64,000 nt of DNA from Brachypodius melanocephalos (GCA_013398615.1 VZSR01003803.1:4536050-4600049), one strand, 5' to 3'; shown: positions 27,479 through 41,904, counted from the stretch's first letter. Made by a program: numbers and translations. Notes: a model not told the origin generated them from the letters alone.

Positions 27479-30400
27479 TAAAAGACTTATGGAAGGTGAA
27501 AACTGAGCAGGAAAAAACTAGAGATGTGTTTCACTCTGCTTCAGTGATCCTTACTGATGTATTATTGTATCTGTTAAAAGTTAGCTTGTGGCTTTTCAAT
27601 GTTAAAGGAGTTGATGAGTGACCCACGAGGTACTACAAAAAAGCCCAAGATGGCACCACTATATATGACAAGAGGTTTTAAAGACGTGATGATTTTACCT
27701 GGGTGGCAACCAAAAATCAGCGAAAATTTTTTAAAAAGCTAAAGATCTTGAAAAGCTACTTTTAAAAAAATAATTTTGCCTAAAGGTTTGTCAGGAGAAT
27801 TTTGGTCAGACCCAAACTCTGACATTCATTTCATGCACTGAAATACAGCTCTGATGGAGAAGTTTTATGCTGGAAAAGACATGGCTTGTTCCCAACTCAA
27901 TAGAATATGAGTTAGGCTGACTGTAGAGAAACTCCTTATTAAACCATCAGAATGCAAGTCATACACAATCCTCTCTTTAATATGCTCTTTCCTCCAGCAG
28001 TGAGCTTTCCTGCACTGGAGGAGTGCAATTAGTTTTCAATGGAATCAAATCAGTTTCTTCCATGAGCTCTTCCAGAACATTAAGACACGAGAATGAAAGT
28101 AGTCTGTACCTCCTTTCCAGTGAGTTTTCTTCTGTTTACTACAAAGATGCATAATTCCTGGTTTATCACTCTAGGGGAGGAGGGTGAGAAAATCCATATT
28201 TTTTGCATATTTCAGTGAGGTAAATCAGATATCCCTGTGTGCATCTACTGCTCTTCCTCACTTCAGAAGTCAGGTGATAACAAATACAAAACCCATCTTC
28301 ACTTAAGGGACAGATTCTTTATAGAGACTTTCTGTCACTTGTGGCTAAGGGAGAAATTAATTCTGTTGCAGAGTCTTATACCCTGTGAGGAGATACTGCT
28401 GTATAACATGGTCATGAATGGAAAGGAGGTAGGGAATAGCCGCAAATTAATAAAACTTGATGAGAAAAAGATCCCAAAGGTCACAGGAATGAATGTCCAT
28501 AAAGGTTTTATCTGCAGTTCATCCTGAGAGAAGATTGAATGAAAAGTAGACAATCAAAGGTACACTATAGAAGAACAACTTGATGGCAGGAAAGACACTT
28601 ATCTCCCTCCAAGGTCTTCAAATAGCAGAAAAAGAGCACAGCAAGGATGAGAAGTTTTAACTGGCTCAAATTCAGCTGAATTAAATTCAACCCTCAGTAT
28701 TTACCTGATATTTACCACTTGGAGATTATGGTGTGGAAACATGAGATGGATATCCAGCTGGAGTTGCAATAATGCCTGGTCTGGCAGACTTTATAACATC
28801 AAAGATATTATTCTCTACTCTGAAGTGAAAACTCCTGAACCACTCAACAAAACCAAAAGTATTTTGGTTTTTCTTTGTGGTTTGTCTGCAGTAGCTGGTT
28901 TTAATAGGTGTATCCAGCAGTACAGTCAAGGGCTGGAAGGGTGTTGTTATAGCCTCTTGATGGATATGGAAATGAAGGCTGTGTTGGGCTATACTGATTG
29001 CAGCCAGAGATAGTATCCTGACTGCTCACACTCCTGTCTGTTTATGAGGCTGATCATGAAACCTGTTGATACCAATCTACTCAAACAATCTACTACTTCT
29101 TTACTTATAAATGGATGGAAAATATAGTGTGCCTGTGATGATCCTCAATGGCCACCCCGAGACCACGTAATGGCATCTCTCTCTGAGGATGAGTTCTTAG
29201 TATTTCTTGAAAATCAGAAGAGACACTTTTAAAAATTCCGTGGCATTTATTTATGAAGTTTCAACTATAATGAAAAAAAAATTAAAATTGTGTCATACTG
29301 TTGAAAATAATTTAGAACCTCCACATTCATACCCTTTTTAGAAAGGATCATAACATGTCTTTTTTGGCTTCCCATTTGATTCGACCCGGTGACTTAATGT
29401 TTTTGGTGCGTAGTGTTTTGCTCATTTAGCAAGCTGCATCAACCAGATGAAAAGGAAGGGTCTGTGTGCACTGGATATCAGGAAATCAATCTGAAAACTT
29501 TTCTATAAAACATAGACTGGATTGTAAAGACTTCTAAGACTAGAAAAGTGAGATTTCAATGCAGACATCTAGTGATAATCTAATGAGATACTGTACTAAT
29601 AAACTGCTGGGAAATAGGTAGTCTTGATTCTGAAAACTTGTTGAATAGTTCCTCTAGTCATTTTAGCTCCTTGAAAATGTAACTATTAGGTAAATATTTG
29701 TAAGAAACACATCTTCAGAAAGTTTATAATCATTTAGTGTGAGATTGTATTAATTAATTTCAAGGGCTTAAAAGTTACATGAAATACTATTGGAGAGGCA
29801 ATTGATCTACCTATGTAAACCTAACAGAGAGAGACTAAATAACTATGTTATATAAAACAGTCAATAAGCAGATAAAGTGGGGCAAATATAACCTCGAGTC
29901 TTTAATCTAGTCTACAGAAATTACACACAAATGCCACTCAGATTATAGAACAGGGGCATGAAGAATAGACTATTACAGTTCAAGTTTTCAAACTGAACAT
30001 CTTGAGTAAAAGGGGCATTCATAACTGGTAGATTTTGTTCCTGGGGTACTCAGTTCATCTGTTTTAGTGTGTTGTCAAACTGACTATTCTGATAATGAAA
30101 CCCATCTATATAATAATATATAAATACGGCATAGCTAATAGTCAAGACAGTGTAGATGGTATAGTACACAAGAGAGGACAATAGAAGAAAGAAATTAATT
30201 ATTTGATAGCAAAGCAAGAGGGAGGAAAAGATTTTGAAAACCAGATTTTTTTTTTTTTCATACAGCAATTGAAGTAAATATAAAAAGTGCCAGTTAACTT
30301 TGCTTTTAGATTTTTGAACATTATGAGAGAAAGCTTCAGGGTGAAAGAGAAGACAAGAAAGAACTTCATTAATTTTTAATCTTTGCAAAAGTTGTCAGTG

Positions 30401-31867
30401 AAAGGGATTATGGATTCATTCTAATTATAATTTGTTAAATGTAAAACAAATCCATTTATTTAGATTTCTTTCTTAATTTCCTTATGGATAATTTAACAGT
30501 TTGGATGATTTGATTTAGCTGAATGATTTCAAGGGAAGTTTTCATCCCTGAATACACTTGAAAAGTACTAGACATCCTAAATTTAACATTCTGGCTTTCC
30601 CATCTCTAGTTACTGGTTTGAATGATGAACACTCTCTATTTGCTTTAAATTTGCAGTCTTGTATATTGTATAGATGGATGGCTAAAAATAGTTGAATAAC
30701 TATCTTTAATGGATTCAATATAATGTTTTATTTCATGCCTTCATTATAACTAAATTTGTTTGTTTGTTTGCTGATGTGGAATTGTACTAGAGACAATTTT
30801 CACAGATGAAAACAAAACCAATAATTAATTTCCAGACAATTACACAGATACCTACCTGGTTAAGCTTTACTTTCTAAGTTTCTAGATTACTGAATTAGTG
30901 GTTCCTTGCATTCTTTCAAAATATATAGTCAAATATGGGGTTTTTTAGTTATTTTCAGATCTTTTTCATCCATTCACGTTAGTAAATTATGTCTGTTCAG
31001 CAAAGCACTTAAATACCTAAAAAGCTTAATGACAGTGAAAATTGTCACTAAATATCTCCTGCAAAACTTACTTTAGACTTCAACTGGTTTTGTTTTTTTG
31101 CTGATGTATTTAGAGGTCATCTAATTTATCCTTTAGCTATAACTTGTTTTTCCCTACATTTATTTTTCTCCTGTTTCATTTTATCTAATTCTAATCCTCA
31201 AAAATGCTGAGATATCACACTCTTGTCTTTCTTGGGAAGGTAATCATGTCCAGTATCAATGCCATTCTCATACACTGTGAAACCTGAAGATTTCTGCTTG
31301 GGGTCCTTAGCTGTAGAAGATTCTTTCCCCTTCACACATTTTAATATCTTTTTTGGAGCTCTTGAGCAGTCTAAATACCTGCTCTTGTACTGGTACTGCT
31401 TGACAGGAGACACATGTCCACATAACTCCTTCTTGTGCAATATTTAAGATGAACATAAATCTATGACCATCCCCCAGTTCTGATGAATCCAAAGCCTTTT
31501 AAATTGTGCTGGAAATGTACCTGGTTATGCTTTTACTGTGGCTTGCTCCTGCTGAGTTGCAAAAAAGAATTTAGAAGACTTAGAAATACAAATGTTCATG
31601 GCAAATCTGTGACTCACTCACTGCTCAGCAGCCTCACTAAAAATCTGAGAAACATAGGACTGGGAAAGTCTTCCTGGATCACTAAAACCAGTTTCCAAAT
31701 GGCATAAGTAAATGTGACGTAATTCCTTTCTTAAACTGCTCAACTTCTCACTGAAATCTAAATGGGTTTTGGAAGATTGGTTTTCATTGATACTACTTGA
31801 ATGCTCAACAGATGTGTAAGAAAGTTTTCAGACAGAAGAATCCTTCAGTTGACATAGCAGAGCTGGG
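27479..31867. other. Intronic sequence, nothing recognised
   Basis: No repeat family was identified. The largest ORF (112 codons, minus, 30050-30388) is Tyr-, Leu- and Ile-rich because of A/T-rich composition. Confidence 0.55.
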
Positions 31868-31985
31868 TCATCTGTCACCCATTCTGAGTAGAGGAGAAGG
31901 ATCTCCTCTCAACATGCTGGCAGTGCTCTTCCTGATGCCATCCAGGAGGCTGATCATTGTCTTTGCCCCTGACTTGCTGGGGATT
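31868..31985 (-). mobile_element. CR1 LINE fragment, ORF2 region
   Basis: On the minus strand the text reads GGCATCAGGAAGAGCACTGC and then a GAGGAGATCCTTCTCCTCTA block. This matches the CR1 segment that encodes the ...RKSIASRSREVILPLYS-type motif. It is degraded by stops and mismatches. Confidence 0.65.
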
Positions 31986-32847
31986 GTTTTTAAGGTACAT
32001 TTCTCCCTCTTCAACTTTGATTCTTATATTGTGTTTATTCTGACCTACTGCATTTACTGAAAGGAAACATGACATTTTTCTTCCTTCACTGTGCAACACT
32101 GAATAAGCTTTCTCTTTTACAGTTCCTCAAGTGGCCTTTTAATTTTTCAAACCATGCCACAGTGCTTTCTCATGCCTGTTCCAGTTATTCTGTATTTTTA
32201 TGAACCTAGAAGATGCCATGGAGTCTCCTAGATGAGACTGTAAGAAGGGCAGTGGATCAGACCAAAACATTTGACTTACTGTCTGAGTATCCTGTCTCAG
32301 CAGTAGGTTCGACAGTGGCTCTATAAGCATAGCATTATAACCTGATTCCTCTTGGAGATATTATCAGCTTTAAGACAAGCAGAGCATAGTCATAGATCAT
32401 AAACATTAAGAAATTACTATGTGGATGTGTTTGCTTTGTGATATTTGTATTTAACTGCATCCTTACAGTGCAAGTCTTTTCATAAATGGCAGACTGAAAG
32501 ATCTCACCTTAGTCAAACCGTCTTAAAATGAATTTGAGTGGTGATGCACAATTTTGAAAATTGTAGTATTACATTTTCCCTTTTGAATGACTACAACTGT
32601 TGTGTTCTTCAATTTTCTTCTTTGTTTTGGCAGCGTGTCTCAATTTTGATGTATCAAAATTAATTTTGATTCATTTGCACTCTTTTATTTTTTGTGCTGT
32701 CTTTGTGAAAATAATAAACATGACCCCAAGACCCTTTCTCTACTTGCAATATTTTTTCTCACTCAGCAAAACTAATAATCATAAAGTCTTAAACTTTTTT
32801 TGTGATTTTTCAAAATATTTATACTTCATTTCATTTCACAAAATTTC

Positions 32848-32942
32848 AGAATGGGCCAGGTTATAAGGGACCACAGTAGATCATTTGGTCCAACCCCTGG
32901 TGCTGAAGCAGGGTCATCCTAAAATTTTAATTCTACAACAGC
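32848..32942 (-). mobile_element. CR1 LINE fragment, 3' UTR
   Basis: The string AAGGGACCACAGTAGATCAT, then TGGTCCAACCCC and AAGCAGGGTCATCCTA, is the antisense of a CR1 3' UTR. It is followed directly by a run of about 18 T (from 32942). Confidence 0.72.
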
Positions 32943-35900
32943 TTTTTTTTTTTTTTTTTCCCAGTGCCACTGTACCATCTGTCTTACAGAAAAATCAGGT
33001 GATAGATGGAATGCTTTCACTGTTTCCAGAGGAATATTTGTCTTCTCAAAGAAAGTTAGCAGGTAATCCCTCTGCAATCTACCTTTAGTATCTTGGGTTT
33101 TGTTTAATTTTATTCATTTTTTGTTTGTCTCTGTATACCTTGGAACAAAACTTGCAAGTTATTCATTATCTCCAGCACATCACCACTCTTAAATATAGCA
33201 TTTTTTTAATCAATAAGCCCTCCTACAACCCTCACAAATTCATTTACCAATTTCATACCAATGGAATGAAAAACTGCTCCTCTGAACCATTGGGTGCATT
33301 AGGTACGTCTCAATCAACCTGAATGAGCCGCTTTTCCAGATGTGGTGTGAACAGTGAACTCTCCATTCTCTCCCTTCTGTTGGTCCATACAGCTGCTTTG
33401 GGCAAACACAAAGAGGCCTTTTCTGTCACATCCAGCTGTTTGTTGATTCATTGGACATACTCAGATGAGCTTTCAAGTGCTCTGAAAATTACTTTCTGAC
33501 TCCTTATGAGCTTTCAGACTAGTCGGTCCAGTCTTAACAGCGGGTTCGAGTCCTGACGTAGTGCTAAAGACAACTTTTCACAGAGGGTTGAGGTATGTCC
33601 TCAGCTTTACTCCCACCTTAAATAGTCAAATTTCAGTTCCATATCCAATAAACCAGTGAATGACCACATTTTCTCATATTTGGAAAAACTAGTCTTACGG
33701 AAAGTGAGAGGAAAGTATTTGGCTCCCAAAACTGCTAGGTGGAAGGGTGTGGTGCTGTTACTGACTTAAGCTCCATCCCTTTCAAGCAGGACTCTATGGC
33801 TGTGACTAATAGACAAATTGATGTTGATTTTGTGCCAGGATTGGTTGCAGAAGATTTGGAGTGACATTCAATGTTTTTGATGTACTCTGTGACAAAATCA
33901 GCTGTTTTCATTGGTAATAGTGTATAAAAGTGTGATTTAAATATAGCTATAGAGTTATGTATACAAAAAAATGGCTTGCTGTTGTTAGCAAAACTTAAAG
34001 AACTTCAGGTTAAAGATTTTACATATGAAGTTTACCAAAACTGTTGAAAAACTAGATCTTGACCTTCTGAAAACTTTTATTAAATAAATCCATCTTTTAC
34101 TTCCTGAGAAGGTATATAAAACCAAAAAAATTCTAATGAAGAGTCAGTCCTCCCTGACTGTGAAGGTCATGAAAGACATGAAGGTCTTTCTTTCTAACTG
34201 TGAAACAATATTTTCTTATGTGTTTTAAACATCTAATTGCTGCTTCTACCATTTGATTTGTTCAGGTAAACTTATGACTTGTTTTATTCCATCTGGTGTA
34301 GGCAGAAGTATTTAAACTTAAATGATATAAGGGCAACATCTGTTACTTAGTAACACGAACATGTTCTGAGGTAGTTAACTGTTTTTCTAAACTTTTTTGA
34401 GCAAACCACATAGCTCATTACACTTAAAGTCACCCACATCCTACGCAGAATCTGTGGCAGTACAAATTATGCACACAAATGGCCTTGGGGGCATTTTTGC
34501 CCTAAACTGCTTCTGCCGGGGCTGATGTGCCTGGGAGAGGGCTGGCACCCACTTGAACTGCTGAGTCACAGCACATTCCATCTGGATTCAAGATGTGTCT
34601 GCACCTTGAAGTCTACAAGGCTGCAATGCTCGCCAAAGATTCAGACAGGATTGCCTGAAAGGTTCAGCCTTGTAGGCAAAGAGATAGAGGAGCAAATCGG
34701 TAGGTAACAAGGAGACGGTGAAACTAAAGAGATCCATATGACATTTAAGGCATGGGAAAATCAACAGAGAGAGAAGTGTAGTCACCTGAAATAAAGGGAC
34801 CAAGTAATCTAGAGGAGTCCCTGGAGTGATGTAATACCAGGAATTTGGGCAAAGGTGGAACAAACGAGGAACACTGTGGATTCAATAAGATATTAGGTCA
34901 GGTTCCAAGCTTCTTTAATAAAGCTTTCCTCTGCTGGGCGTGAAACTGAGGATGGATGACATCTCTACATGTTTTGAAGCATTTCAGTTAAAGTCGTATA
35001 TCACTTGTTTCTTCTCTGCTGCAGCTGATGAGAATGAGGACACTGGGTACACGAGGCTCAAGTGTGTCATGCAGGAAGTGCATCACACACCCCAAACCCA
35101 CTGCATAGATGACTTCTGCACTGTGCTACAAAAGGTTGCATAGAAAGCAGACAAGACCTGAAACGATGTGAGAATGAAGAAATTTATATCACTGCAGATG
35201 AAGGAGCTGGATATTGCATCCTGAGGGAAGGTATAAGCAGGAAGAGAATTAACATTCTGGGCCCCGATGTATAGGTTTTGATAAAATTTTTATCCTCTTC
35301 CCTTTGAGCATGTGTCACCCACATATTGTGGCATCCAGCTCTCACAGCAGCACCTGAATTCAGAACTGCCAGTGAATGCTGAAGAGTTACAGAGTGTTTG
35401 CTCTCCATAGACCACTGTTATGCCACTTCTGCTGCCATACCTCCTGTTTTCTGTTTGCTAGTGACATTTCTTCAGATATTTTCCTAAGTGTTTTTACTTC
35501 ATAGCCTAGATTTAGAGATTAATATATAAGCTTGACACGGATAAGCATAAACAATTAGTGGGACAGATGCAAGTAAACAGGGTCTCAGTTATACTTCTAA
35601 CACGCAATTCTATACTTTTTTTGCTTTATTCCATCAGAAAATGCTGCCAAGTCAAAACTGTTTTTCCATATTGCAATAAGTAGTAGAATTTTTTTAAAAA
35701 TCCATTTGATGAGGCACTTTCTAAAAAATTACAGCTCTTAATAATCAAATTTTTAGAAATCAATACAAAATCACCTTTCCACTTGTGAAAAAAATCTCCA
35801 AGGAGGTAACACTTCAGGCTAATTTCCACACTACTTTCAGTTCATTATAATCCATTTCAGTCCATTATAATCAGGATGAACTGAGAGTGAAATGATACCC

Positions 35901-36179
35901 TGAAAGTTTTAGTCTTTAGCAAAATTATTCGTAGCATGTATAAATATTTAAGGATTAGGTGCATTTTACTATTTAGTACATTGAGGCCCCAATCTTCACT
36001 TTATACTTATGGTGAATTTTAAATATTAAAATAAAAAAAAACCCTGTAACAAATATGTTGAACAGAACTATTTGATGTGATACAACTGAAAGTCATTAAG
36101 GTTCCTCGGGCTACAGAAACTGCAGATGGAAATTCATTCTGAGCCATAACCTAACACAAGGGCTCCCCACCACTCTCAA
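32943..36179. other. Intronic sequence with one small duplication
   Basis: It holds the 20-bp duplication at 35.8 kb. A tRNA B-box-like GGTTCGAGTCC near 33543 has no tRNA around it. Nothing else was recognised. Confidence 0.5.
35835..35874. repeat. 20-bp direct duplication
   Basis: TTTCAGTTCATTATAATCCA is followed at once by a copy with two mismatches (T to C at its eighth base, C to G at its nineteenth). Confidence 0.85.
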
Positions 36180-36530
36180 AAGATTATTTACTCCAGGGCA
36201 GTGTTGGGGCAATCCCAGTTACAAATACAGGCTGGGTTAAGAATGGATTGAGAGCAGACCTGAGAAGATTTTGGGGGTGTTGGTTGATGAGATTGTCAGC
36301 ACGAGTTGCCAAAGTGTGCTTGCAGATCAGAAGATGCATCATATAAGAAAGTGAGCTGCATAAAAGAAACATGAGCAGGAGGTCAAGGGAGGTGATTCTG
36401 CCCCTCCATGCTTGTAAGACCACACCTGGAGTGCTGTGTCCAGCTCAGAGACCCCAACCATAAGAAGGATGGGCACCTGTTGTAGCAAGTCCAGAGGAGG
36501 TGATAAAGGTGATCAGATGGCTGGAACAGA
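36180..36530 (+). mobile_element. CR1 LINE fragment, ORF2 region
   Basis: The plus strand shows GGGGCAATCCCAGTTACAAA, AATGGATTGAGAGCAGACCT, GGGGGTGTTGGTTGATGA and GGAGGTGATTCTGCCCCTCC blocks in the order found in CR1 ORF2. Internal deletions and frameshifts are evident, and it breaks off after a CCAGAGGAGG block. Confidence 0.82.
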
Positions 36531-39324
36531 TTAGATAGGCAGAATCACATGTGGAGATTCACCTCCCCTCTCTGTATTCACTGATGGAAAATGGACACTT
36601 GGACAGGTGGCTCACTCACGAGCTAAAAAATTTGGTACTGATTACCTAAAAACATTCTAACTGCATGGAGGAGCCTAATGCCAAATAAAATCAGGCATAT
36701 GCATAACATTTTTCAAGGTCTGCATTCGAATTTCAGAAATGGAGATGAGTGTCAAAAATTTGGTTGAAATCGTGTAAATGTTTAGAAATAAGTAACTGAA
36801 TATATTCAAAATATTACATGTAGCTTCCCAAGCCCACACATACACATAAGCTGTTGCAAAAATGAATTGTTACATACATGAAACACTTTCTAATATCTTC
36901 TTGCACTATGAGGAATAAAAAACCAAAAGCAAATGTCATATGCAAATAGCCATATATATCAAGAGTTTTTAGGAAACAAATTCTAGAGTTGGGCACAGAT
37001 GATGGCAACTAAAAAGAAAAAAATATGTTAATTTTCACTGCTTTTTCATGGAAAACAAAACTTACTTTTTGGATTAAAGCTACTGTTAATTATGCAGACA
37101 TGTGGAGAAGTATTTATTCAATGTATTTTGTTTTTATGTGCTTGCCTACTCTCTTCTGAGACTCTAGGCGAATTACATATGTTCTTCATACTCAAACATA
37201 CATAATCAAATAACTAGTCTGGGATTCTGTCTAAGATACATGGTAAAAAGATCCACCACAGAAAATTACAAAAATGTATTAAAAAACGACCTTTTTACTA
37301 GGATAGGCGATAACTGTGTTATATGAATCTCCTCCTCCTTTCTTTTTCTACTTTGAGCATTCCTACATACTTGGGACCATGCAGTTTTTATTTTAGTATA
37401 TGTTTTATGTAACATTCAGGAGAAAGAAATCTCTGAGTTCCTGCTCTTGACCATGATGTTGAGAACATGCATCTATCAAAGAGTGCTGTACTGAACTAAA
37501 TTGACTATTACTTTGCTGATTATTGCAAATTGACAGGTCTTTCCAGGGAAGATAAAAACAAGACTTTCAAAACCATAAGGGTAAGATTAAATTTTAAAAT
37601 TTAAATCAACTGTAAATTTTTTATCTACTTAAATCTCACCAATAGGAACTTGATGTAGTTGCCTATATGCAAGTATCTACTCCACCATATAGCAGATGAG
37701 ACATCTGAAAAAGGCTAGCAGATCCCAGACAGGACTTTTCCAGTGGCTGCTTGGGGCCAGACAGAGTAAGATGTATCCTGGTTTTGGCTTAAATCACAAC
37801 AGATATAACTGCTAAAGCTGACCTCTTGGATTCCTTTTGTAAGTGATGAAATTATAAAGGAGTCTATTTTACAGAAGGATGAATTATCCTCCAGAAATAT
37901 TTATCTCTTTCTATTTATCATAGAGCATAACTAGTTTACCAGATTGGGTCACACATTCAAATTTTAGCTGGGTGAAATGGGTCCTGTTCCAAGCATCACT
38001 TTTTCTAAGGATCAGAAATGTTTTCATGTAAGTCAAACCATTCTAGTCTACAGCACATATCCACTTTATTGTGGCAATGTGCTGACTAGATATTTCCTTC
38101 TAACACTTAAGTCTGTTTATCTTGATTTCTATTACAGATTTAGTCAAAGAACTGAATCAGCCAGTGTCTAAAGATAAGTTTTTTTGAAATCCTGTCCCAA
38201 ACCACAGTTTCTCAGCATCTACAGAGATAAAGTTTGGTAATGCCAGATTTTAAACCAGAGCATGTGCTAAGTGGCCACAAAACATCTGTATAGTTAACGT
38301 GTGGCAACCTCTGAAGCTTTTGAAAAACTTGAAATCATTCAACTTGAAGGACGTAAGTATGCATATATAGCCCAATTCCTTTCTGCGGAATTTCCACCAA
38401 GTCCAACAAATGATTTTTTGTTTGTGTGCCACTAGCTGATAATGAAATACTGTGGAGGAGATCTTGGTAAGTCATTTCCAGCTGCCTCAGCTTCCTGTGG
38501 AAATATCATAAAATATCAGCAGTTAAAAAACCAAGTGATGTTGCAGCTCTTCTATATTGGTTCTTAAATAATCACGAGTTCAACGGCACAATTTCATTGT
38601 CATCAAACGGCGTGTCTTATTGGCTTGCCATGAATACAAATGTTATATCTTAAAAGTAATAGCTTTGCCTGGACCTGTTTCAAGTCCTGAGGATGGTTTT
38701 AAACTTGCATTTCTAGGAAATTCGTGTGATGAGAGGTCTCTGGGAATTGTTAGTTTCAGCAGTACCTAATTTAAACACTCAAGCACGTGCAAGTGGGAAA
38801 TGTATTTCAAGACACATCTTTTCCCTTTGAAATGTTTGTATTGGCATAGGACTTACTGCTTACCATCAGTTAAGATTTTTGGTAGCACTCATAATTACTT
38901 ATTTTCTAGAAGTTACGGAAGGAAAATGACTGATGAAAATTGAAGTGACATTTTTAGATAGCCTTTGATGGTGTTTTTAAAAATATAGTAGTGAATCAGC
39001 ACTTATTGAGATTGTAAACAGAATGAAGTTGTCAGATTTATTTTTAAGTAGCACAATGCATTTCAAGCCACTAGTACGATCTGGCTATTTAAAGTTCACA
39101 TACACATGGACAAAAAAACTCCCTTATTTTTCAATCTTTAGTATATTTCTTTGATGGAACTGGGATGGTGGAACTGGCCCAGAGTAACTAAGGAAGATTC
39201 CAATTCCTCCTAAAGAATTTTTTTTCAAAGTATGTAAACTGGTGATGATTTTATTCATTATCACATCAGTTTTCTTCCTTGTCAATATCTCTGTTTTATT
39301 TTTCCTTTCCCTTCAGTATCGTTA
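36531..39324. other. Intronic sequence, nothing recognised
   Basis: A/T-rich, with no ORF above 64 codons. A short CpG-bearing patch near 38570-38640 is unassigned. Confidence 0.5.
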
Positions 39325-39621
39325 TGAACTCCAGTTCTTCGGAGGGCTTATAGCAAAGCTTTATTGAGAGACAGACTCTTCTATACGGAGTTTCAGTACA
39401 ATCAATATGATTGGTCATTTAGAGCAACACCTCTCAACCATCTTCTTACAAATAAACAACAAGTTAGAAAAACGCCAGGTGTCAGGAGGAGGATTATCCA
39501 CAAGGTTGTTTTGGGATCCTCATGGTTTCCCAGGCCAGACTGAAAGAGTTCTGTACTTGGCTTTCCCACAGGCTTCAAGCTAACTCCTGGGGCCTAAGAA
39601 TCCGTGTTCTGATCACTGTCA
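39325..39621 (-). mobile_element. Probable solo LTR (ERV1-like)
   Basis: On the minus strand the 297-bp element begins TGACAGTGATC and ends GGAGTTCA. It is bracketed by perfect 4-bp duplications, GTTA at 39321-39324 and 39622-39625. Inside, in sense order, are a CCAAT box (39410-39414), a TATA-like TATAGAA (39379-39385) and AATAAA (39360-39365), followed by about 35 bp to the end. That order and spacing fit an LTR with U3, R and U5. A 4-bp duplication is typical of ERV1 insertions. I do not recognise the family by sequence, so the class is inferred. It lies in the same orientation as GRM5. Confidence 0.62.
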
Positions 39622-41904
39622 GTTACCACAATTCAGTTTAGGGTTTACATTGTTCTCAGTATACGTTATTTCTTCTGTCTTCCGATATATTATTATAGCA
39701 AGCCTTTCTCCATTGCAGATAATATTTTTTTAGCCCTTACCCAATAATTTCATTTTCATCATCTTGCATTTATCCTTAAACACCAGAAGCCATTATACCT
39801 AAATATTCAGTGAATGAGTACTAGCAACTTGATTTTCCTTAATTTTCCTGTATAGCATAGCATCTGATCTCCTCATTATGTTTCTTTTTGATTTTTCTCT
39901 GAGGGCTTTGAGAACAAAAATGAAAATTGAACTACTATTTAATGACATTTATACATGTCTTATTAGTTTTATTTGCACTAGCTGAATTCACATTTTGAAG
40001 TTTGCAATTCATCTATGTAAGTAATAGAAATACTGTTTTCTTATTAGCTATTATGGGCAATGTTGCAAATGGCTATAAATCCATTATCATAATTAATTGT
40101 AGAATGAAGGACAAACCATCAAATCTGACATTTCTTTCAAATCAAAGAAGGGCAGACTGGTGTGATTGGACATTTTCGAGGGGGAAGGAAACCAAAATGC
40201 CGTTGGGTTCTTTTGTGGAAAGAGAAAATATCAAATACACAACCAATCTTAAGTGTTATTTTGTATTGACTTTAAACATCTCAGTGTCTTCTGAGTAATT
40301 CAAAGGCATGAAGAACAGCTGTTTTACTTATATAATTTGAACACTGAAGATATATTTAGTATGAATTAAAAGGGAGAGTTTTCTTTTTTTGGATATGCAA
40401 TGTCTTGGGTTTTAGGTCTACCACAGTGTTTCTGCATGAGCAGGAGCAAGTGACTTTGGTAGTAGTTATGCAGATGGATGTGGGCTCCTGATCCTGGATT
40501 TGAAGTTGTTTAAACACAGTCCAGGTTCAGACCATTAAAATGGCACTGAGCTTGTATAAATACACGCTTCCTGAGAGACCACCTTCATGCAAATTGGGAC
40601 TGGATAACCTACCCATTCGGCACATACAGCCAACAAGTTCATTTACAACAGTGCAATGGTTATTAGGAAATATAATTTTCAGCTATTAAGGAAAGTAAAA
40701 TCCAACAATTCATTTGAATTAATGCATGAAATACATTTTTCCTCATTAAAATTATGAGAAATCTTATTATTAGATTGTTCAAAACATCCAGTCTCAGAGT
40801 CTAACATTAGCTGATTACATTGATTGGATTTCCCTCTATAGAGAGCAGAGAGGGTGATTTATAGCAAGAACCATAGATTTCCAATCCAAATGTTAAATAA
40901 ACATCATGAGTGCTGTGTATTGCATCTTCCAAACTTAGTGACTCATATTGATCTTAAAAGACCTGTTTAGGGCTTGTCACCTTTTTATTCCCAAAAGAGC
41001 CCTATGAATGTGACAGAACAAAAATTGCCTTTTAATCGTGGGGAAGAGCACACCTATACATTAGTAATTTCAGAGTCATTGAACCCATGTGTCCAACACA
41101 GAGGATGAATGACTTTGCCCCACCTGAAGCCCAAAACTCCTGTCTCTCAGATGTTCCAGGACCCAACACATCTCCCACATGAAAAGGTGGACATCTGAAA
41201 AATGCTTGAAGGTTCAAGGACTGGAAGACTACGGCACAAACCCCCCTTCTCGTGTACATAAAATTGAACAACTTTTCCATTCCTGTTAGCATTTCAGCTA
41301 CACCCTGTACAATCAACAGCCAGCCAAGAGTTTTGGTTCAGAACTAACACACTTCATCTCCCTTACAATGGTACATCACGCCTGCATAAAGCACTTGGGT
41401 ATTTTTAACTTAGTGACTCTCCTTCATTGGGCTTTTCAGCCTACTTGAAGCTCCTCTGTGTTGTGAGCTCCTTGGCATGCCAGCAGTTCAGCTGCCATAA
41501 TAAAATGCACAATTTTAAAGAGTTGTTTTTAAATTAGTGTCATCATGAGATATTCATTTGTAAAGTGCTTATTTAACATCTCACATAGATTTCCATGATA
41601 ATTCCTAATTACTTAACTTATTGTTCCTACAGGATGGTGAAGTATCAAGAGAGAGGATGCAAATAAACACAAAATCAAAGGGAAAAACATCAAAAGTGAG
41701 GAAAAGCATAGAACACATATATGTCTCTACTGTCCAAGAATAGCACTGTTACTAGGATTACAAAATAGAAAATCACTTCTATAATAGGGCACTTCTATAA
41801 TTTTTTTTCTACTAAACCTTTTTTCTTAGGATCTGCAGTCCAGGATCTTTTTAAATGTGGAATTTCTTGTCTCATTAGACTTGAAAATGTCCCTATATTC
41901 CAAC
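39622..41904. other. Intronic sequence, nothing recognised
   Basis: Short ORFs (98 codons plus at 40002-40298; 94 codons minus at 41032-41316) lack motifs. The 40640-40930 part is free of repeats and A/T-rich, and could be compared across birds. Confidence 0.5.

Noticed and set aside
31868..32099. 74-codon minus ORF near 31.9 kb as a gene
   Set aside because: It is the translation of a degraded CR1 fragment.
33535..33560. tRNA B-box-like GGTTCGAGTCC
   Set aside because: No A box, acceptor stem or anticodon arm could be arranged around it, and no SINE body was recognised.
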